Origin: an uncultured Flavobacteriales bacterium
Lineage (GTDB): Bacteria; Bacteroidota; Bacteroidia; Flavobacteriales_D; Parvicellaceae
Assembly (NCBI GenBank): GCA_943788755.1
Contig: CALSRM010000002.1
Location: 155,505 to 219,504 of the forward strand
Reading direction: 5' to 3'
Length of the DNA stretch: 64,000 bases
Part shown: positions 59,991-64,000 of the stretch, piece after piece
Numbering within the stretch: position 1 is the stretch's first letter
Layout: each line of letters starts with the position of its first letter
Made by a program: the position numbers and the translations under genes
The notes under the pieces: generated by a model
What the model saw: the letters and a program-made list of their open reading frames with translations, nothing else
Database searches by the model: none
What the model was told of the DNA's origin: nothing

Positions 59991-62270
59991 ATGACTGTTT
60001 TACAAGAGTTACTCCAAACTGAATTCAATTTTGAAGCCATCGAGATAAAAAAAATTGGAGGCTACGACAATGCAAATTATAGCGTAATCGGTGATTCCAG
60101 TAAATACATCTTTAAAACATATGTCTTTAGCAAGGATGTGCTAGCTCACCTTGAAGCAGAAAACGAGGTTCTTTTAAGTTTGGATTGCAATGACAAATGT
60201 TTGTTTCCTATTCCTCAAAAGTTTTCAGATGGATCTTACTTGAAGTTGATGGAAATTGCTGGTGAACAACATATTTGTAGAATGTTGAACTTTATCGATG
60301 AAAAGTTCTTTGCCGAAGTTGACCATTCACATGCGTTATTAACTTCTTTTGGTGGCTTTTTGGCAGGATTGAATTTACAACTTCAAAAAGCAACAAGTTA
60401 TGTTCTTCAAGCGCGCGAATGCGAATGGGATTTACAATACTATCATTTTAGTTTAGCGTACATTAAAGATATTCCAAATGCTCATGATAGGGGTATTGTT
60501 GAATATTTCTTTCAGCATTTTGAAGCCCAAGTTTTACCGCGTATTTCTGATTTTCGTCGTCAAATAATTCACGGTGATTATAATGAAGGAAACGTTTTGG
60601 TAAAGAACAATCGAGTAGTGGGAGCAATAGATTTTGGAGACCTAACTTATGCACCATTGGTGTATGAATTGGGTATAGCATTGGTTTATAGTTGTTACGA
60701 TAAATACGAGCCATTGAAGTGGATAGCTTCTGCGTTAAAAGGGTATAATGCCGTAATTCCGATTGAAGAAAAAGAAGTCGAAATACTGTATTATGTGATG
60801 GTTGCTAGACTTGCGGTAAGTGTATGTAGATCGGCACATTCTAGAAAAACAGATCCTGACAATGCACATGCTTTAAATAGCGAAAAACATTCCTGGAAGT
60901 TACTAAACTACTTATTGCGTATTGGTCCAATTGCTACTGAGAAAATGCTGCGTGAAGTTTGCGAATTACCCAAGAGAAAAGAGCTTTTGGCAGATGTAGA
61001 GTTACAAAAACGCTTACAAGTTTTAAGTCCGCTCTTATCGGTTAGTTACAAAAATCCAATTGTAATGGAAAAAGCAGCTTTTCAATACATGTATGATAGT
61101 GCTGGAAATTCAATTTTGGATGCGTACAATAATATACCACATGTAGGGCATTGTCATCCCAAGGTAGTTGCTGCGGGACAGATTCAGATGGCTTCTTTAA
61201 ATACAAATACGCGGTATTTATACCCTGAGTTATCAGGATATGCAGAGCACTTGTTGTCTAAGTTTCCAAAATCGCTTACTAAGGTGTTTTTTGTTAATTC
61301 GGGTAGTGCAGCAGCCGATTTAGCATACAGAATGGCGCATGCGCATACAAAAAGAAAAAGCGTTATGGTTATGGAGCATGGTTACCATGGCAATACCCAA
61401 ATTGGAATGGAAATCTCTGATTATAAGTTTAGTAATAAAAAGGGTGCTGGGCAGCAAAATCATGTTTTGAAAGTTGCAATACCCGATACGTATAGAGGAG
61501 TTTATGGAAGTGAAAACCCTTATTCCGGATTAAAATATGCCCAAGACGCGATTGCTCAAATGAAAGAATTTGGGAATACGATAGGAGCATTTATAACAGA
61601 GCCAATAGTTGGCTGTGGAGGACAGGTTCCGCTAGCTGCAGGCTATCTAAAAACATTATACCCAGCAATAAGAGAACAAGGAGGAGTTTGTATAAGTGAC
61701 GAAGTTCAGACTGGTTTTGGTCGTTTAGGAGATTTTTTTTGGGGTTTTGAGGCACACGATGTTGTGCCTGATATTGTTATTTTGGGTAAACCTATGGGCA
61801 ATGGTCATCCGATGGGTGCTGTTGTTGTTACGGATAAAATTTCAGCATCTTTTTCGAAAGGCGTTGAGTTTTTTAGCTCTTTTGGAGGGAATCCGGTTTC
61901 TTGTGCAATTGGTAAAGCTGTTTTGGAGGTTATTGAAGAAGAGAACCTCCAAGAAAATGCCAAGGAAGTTGGCGATTATTACCAGGCGCTGTTAGAAGGA
62001 TTAAAAAGTCGATTTAATATAATTGGTGATATAAGAGGTTCGGGGTTATTTATTGGAGTAGAAATAGTTAAAGAAAATTCTAACGAACCCAATAAAGCTT
62101 TGGCTCAGCACATCAAAAATGAATTGAGAAATGCCAATATTTTGATAAGTACAGATGGGCCTTTCGATAACGTGCTTAAGTCTAAACCTCCTTTGTGTTT
62201 TTCTAAAGAGAATGCCAAAGAGGTGGTTGATTGTTTGGAGAGGGTATTAGTAATAGCTAATAGCTATTGA
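59991..62270 (+). CDS. Fusion of APH-type small-molecule kinase with class III PLP phospho-lyase-like domain
   Basis: A 759-residue bifunctional protein. Residues ~1-330 are an aminoglycoside/hydroxylysine-type kinase: Lys42 in YIFKTY, catalytic Asp196 in IHGDYNEGN and the metal Asp214 in IDFGDL. Residues ~355-759 are a class III aminotransferase-fold domain, with [36 protein letters not shown] and PLP Lys600 in [10 protein letters not shown]. That last motif is typical of the ETNPPL/PHYKPL phospho-lyases. In animals, separate proteins of these families phosphorylate hydroxylysine and then remove ammonia and phosphate (or act on phosphoethanolamine). I use the ATG at 59991; an upstream TTG at 59958 gives a non-family extension. 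Confidence 0.88.
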   Translation: MTVLQELLQTEFNFEAIEIKKIGGYDNANYSVIGDSSKYIFKTYVFSKDVLAHLEAENEVLLSLDCNDKCLFPIPQKFSDGSYLKLMEIAGEQHICRMLNFIDEKFFAEVDHSHALLTSFGGFLAGLNLQLQKATSYVLQARECEWDLQYYHFSLAYIKDIPNAHDRGIVEYFFQHFEAQVLPRISDFRRQIIHGDYNEGNVLVKNNRVVGAIDFGDLTYAPLVYELGIALVYSCYDKYEPLKWIASALKGYNAVIPIEEKEVEILYYVMVARLAVSVCRSAHSRKTDPDNAHALNSEKHSWKLLNYLLRIGPIATEKMLREVCELPKRKELLADVELQKRLQVLSPLLSVSYKNPIVMEKAAFQYMYDSAGNSILDAYNNIPHVGHCHPKVVAAGQIQMASLNTNTRYLYPELSGYAEHLLSKFPKSLTKVFFVNSGSAAADLAYRMAHAHTKRKSVMVMEHGYHGNTQIGMEISDYKFSNKKGAGQQNHVLKVAIPDTYRGVYGSENPYSGLKYAQDAIAQMKEFGNTIGAFITEPIVGCGGQVPLAAGYLKTLYPAIREQGGVCISDEVQTGFGRLGDFFWGFEAHDVVPDIVILGKPMGNGHPMGAVVVTDKISASFSKGVEFFSSFGGNPVSCAIGKAVLEVIEEENLQENAKEVGDYYQALLEGLKSRFNIIGDIRGSGLFIGVEIVKENSNEPNKALAQHIKNELRNANILISTDGPFDNVLKSKPPLCFSKENAKEVVDCLERVLVIANSY

Positions 62271-62310
62271 AAGAGATTTGATCTATTCGCTATTACGAAA
62301 GTTTGCCTAC

Positions 62311-62398
62311 TGCTAGCGCGAGCGTCACGCCCGTGAAACATCAACTATTGTTTTATTTGACTTTTTGCTATGGCACGAGCTAGAAGCTCGCGCTAGCA
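62311..62398. repeat. REP/BIME-like inverted pair of GCTAGCGCGAGC elements
   Basis: Two 25-nt arms (62311-62335 and 62374-62398) are inverted copies matching at 21 of 25 positions, each starting TGCTAGCGCGAGC from its outer end. They are separated by 38 nt. The right arm also contains a perfect small hairpin (CGAGCT-AGA-AGCTCG). The G/C-rich arms stand out from the AT-rich surroundings. Similar 'GCTAGCGCGAGC...' palindromes are, to my knowledge, mobile REP-like elements linked to RAYT-type Y1 transposases in many bacteria; no transposase is present here. Confidence 0.7.
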
Positions 62399-62413
62399 AT
62401 GGAAGTGCAACGG

Positions 62414-62454
62414 GACAGGGAATCTTAGTACGTGTTTGTCTAAGATTCCTTGTC
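62414..62454. terminator. Strong hairpin after the kinase/phospho-lyase operon
   Basis: A 15-nt inverted repeat (one mismatch; GACAGGGAATCTTAG on the left arm) with an 11-nt loop. It overlaps a second possible stem, CCTTG/CAAGG (62448-62463), so only one can form. No T-run follows, so a simple intrinsic terminator is not certain. Together with the REP-like pair it fills the region 62271-62470. The rest up to 62614 is AT-rich with no gene. Confidence 0.45.
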
Positions 62455-62614
62455 TGCGCAAGGAGTTTAAAAGGACAAGTGTATCGGTAAATCTTGTAGG
62501 TAATATGTTGTCATTGTCAGGCAACCTTTGTCGTATATTTTCGTCTTATTATTAGATTAAAAATAAAGAGATAGCAAACCGTTTATTATGTTCTTTTTAT
62601 ATGAAATTTTTTTG

Positions 62615-62622
62615 TATATTTG
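62615..62622 (+). promoter_or_regulatory. -7-like box TATATTTG before the terminal surface-protein gene
   Basis: TATATTTG fits TAnnTTTG, 42 nt before the ATG at 62665. No TTTG is seen at the usual 19-nt distance upstream. Confidence 0.35.
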
Positions 62623-62664
62623 ATTGCTATTGATTATTTTAACAACGGCTTAATGTTCAGTATT

Positions 62665-64000
62665 ATGAAAAAAATCACTGTCTTATTTATATTTTCTCTA
62701 TCTCTTTTGTTCTCAACTAGCATTTTTGCTCAGCCTGGAACAGAATTAATTAATCATGATTTTGAGGCTTCAGATGATGGCTGGACTGCTGGTGGAAGTA
62801 AAAGCGGTATGGTTTTTAACAGAATCAGTGACCCCTTTGGTGTTGGTTCTAATTGTTGGTCCACTAATCCCTTTAACAATTATAACAAAAAAGATGGTGC
62901 ATATTGTACTTCAGGTGCAGTGGATATGACTTATTTTACATCTATGACTTTTAGTGTTGACTTGAGGTATGAAACAGAAGCAAATTATGACGGTATGAAT
63001 ATCTATTACTCTACAGATGATTTTGCCACTATGACATTGCTAGGTGCTGTTGGGTCTGGAACAAATTGGTTCAATAGTACCAATACTATTGATGGTATTA
63101 GAGATAGATATAGGAATAATACTCCTGCAATCTCATCTGATCCCTCTGGGTGGAGTGGAGATAATAGTGCGTGGCAGACAGCTACCATTCCTATTCCTGT
63201 GGCGCTAGAGGCCCAGCCAAGTGTTAAGTTTCGTGTTTACTTTGGTGCTGATAATTCTGTTCATTATGATGGTGTTGCTTTTGATAATGTAAATATAACA
63301 GGTACATATACAAGCCCTTGTGCAGCCCCTTCGAGTCCGCTGTCTTCGTCAATTACAACTACCACTGCAACAATTTCATGGACAGCCGCTTCACCAGCGC
63401 CAAGTACAGGTTATGATTACTATTATACAACTTCGGCTACCCTCCCAGATGTTCTAACCACACCATCAGGTTCTACTGACGCATCCACATTTAGTGGCGC
63501 CGCTTCGAGCTTAACACCGGGTTTGACTTATAATTTTTATGTAAGATCAAATTGCGGTTCATCATTGTATTCTGATTGGGTCGCTGGAACTGCTTTTGCA
63601 ACTACACCTCTCGTTCCTACAATTACTTCTTTTACTCCCTCAAATGGCTGTGTTAATGAAACGGTTGTTGTGATTACAGGCACTAATTTAGGTGGAACTT
63701 CGGCTGTTACTATAGGTGCCACTGCTGTTGCTTCTTATACCGTTGACAGTGGTACTCAAATTAGTGCAACTGTAGGTACGGGTACCACAGGAGTTATATC
63801 GGTTACGAATAGTGCGGGTTCTGCTTCGAGTACTGGTTCATTTACGTTTAACGGGAATGCTACTATTACTACTCAGCCAGCCACTGCTCTGGAAATTCTT
63901 ACGGGTAATTCAGACGACATAACCGTTGTTTCTGGAAATGCATCAAGCTATCAATGGCAGTATAGTGCTAATGGAACATCAGGTTGGTCTGATGTTGTTG
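62665..64000 (+). CDS. Large secreted multidomain surface protein, N-terminal part (continues beyond window)
   Basis: An open frame of 445 codons runs off the right edge. It has a signal peptide (residues 1-23, STSIFAQ), then a jelly-roll/MAM-like domain (~25-215) with NHDFEASDDGWTAGG, SVDLRYETEANYDGMNIYYSTDD and VFDNVNITGTY-like strands. A fibronectin type III-like domain follows (~220-310), an IPT/TIG domain (~315-395; ITSFTPSNGCVNETVVITGTNLGG) and the start of an Ig-like domain (YQWQYSANGTSGWSDV). This is the layout of huge T9SS-exported Bacteroidota adhesins; the sorting domain would lie outside the window. An ATG at 62653 is an alternative start. Confidence 0.85.
   Translation, partial: MKKITVLFIFSLSLLFSTSIFAQPGTELINHDFEASDDGWTAGGSKSGMVFNRISDPFGVGSNCWSTNPFNNYNKKDGAYCTSGAVDMTYFTSMTFSVDLRYETEANYDGMNIYYSTDDFATMTLLGAVGSGTNWFNSTNTIDGIRDRYRNNTPAISSDPSGWSGDNSAWQTATIPIPVALEAQPSVKFRVYFGADNSVHYDGVAFDNVNITGTYTSPCAAPSSPLSSSITTTTATISWTAASPAPSTGYDYYYTTSATLPDVLTTPSGSTDASTFSGAASSLTPGLTYNFYVRSNCGSSLYSDWVAGTAFATTPLVPTITSFTPSNGCVNETVVVITGTNLGGTSAVTIGATAVASYTVDSGTQISATVGTGTTGVISVTNSAGSASSTGSFTFNGNATITTQPATALEILTGNSDDITVVSGNASSYQWQYSANGTSGWSDVV

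Noticed and set aside
62311-62398. Terminal inverted repeats of an insertion sequence
   Set aside because: Only 38 nt lie between the arms, with no transposase and no target duplication seen; a REP-like pair fits better.

Overview
The window is about 64 kb of AT-rich chromosomal DNA from a gliding-type member of Bacteroidota, most likely Flavobacteriales. The evidence is porQ, gldF/gldG, a PorP/SprF-OmpA protein, several secreted proteins with type IX secretion (T9SS) C-terminal sorting domains of both kinds, TonB receptor/DUF4249 pairs, CxxC-insert ornithine aminotransferase, and promoters of the Bacteroidota form TTTG-N19-TAnnTTTG. I saw no rRNA, tRNA, CRISPR array, phage or transposase gene. 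Both edges cut genes: the C-terminus of an outer-membrane receptor at the left and a large multidomain surface protein at the right.

Layout. 0-8 kb: receptor tail, periplasmic thioredoxin, sulfotransferase, then a minus-strand operon of two paralogous secreted proteins plus a PorP/SprF-OmpA protein. 8-12.5 kb: an ECF sigma factor with an anti-sigma-like gene broken near its 3' end, comB, and a gcvT broken by a 2-nt insertion; the indels lie close together. 12.6-18.5 kb: MBOAT acyltransferase, SGNH-like partner, TonB receptor and DUF4249 lipoprotein. 18.6-24.4 kb: a membrane lipoprotein, GlcNAc-kinase-like ATPase, YbaB, murF, and an ECF/anti-sigma/Spy-like operon closed by a terminator. 24.4-27.7 kb: a two-subunit transketolase with a von Willebrand A protein between its halves. 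27.8-38.6 kb: a CUB/P-domain T9SS cargo, ychF, porQ, an AlaDH/saccharopine dehydrogenase-type enzyme, DUF4340, gldG, gldF and an ACT-domain protein. 38.7-42.5 kb: lysA, ornithine aminotransferase and small hypotheticals.

42.5-45.4 kb is a compact operon of CIA30-like, glutathione peroxidase, a B12-binding MerR regulator with the intact W-x9-EH photosensor motif, and a SOUL protein; I read it as a probable light/oxidative-stress module. 45.5-48.3 kb encodes a six-domain fasciclin protein whose middle is a nearly perfect 411-bp tandem repeat. 48.6-57.3 kb: DEAD helicase, X-Pro dipeptidyl-peptidase, Bcr/CflA transporter, a class IV aminotransferase/sulfotransferase pair, folE, a CDP-alcohol phosphatidyltransferase and queD.

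57.5-62.3 kb is the most attractive candidate for a little-described system: a cationic-amino-acid-type APC permease overlapping a Rieske oxygenase, followed by a fusion of an APH-type small-molecule kinase with a class III PLP phospho-lyase-like domain. Together they look like uptake, oxidation, phosphorylation and ammonia/phosphate elimination of an amino alcohol. Behind it is an intergenic region with a REP/BIME-like inverted pair and a second strong hairpin.
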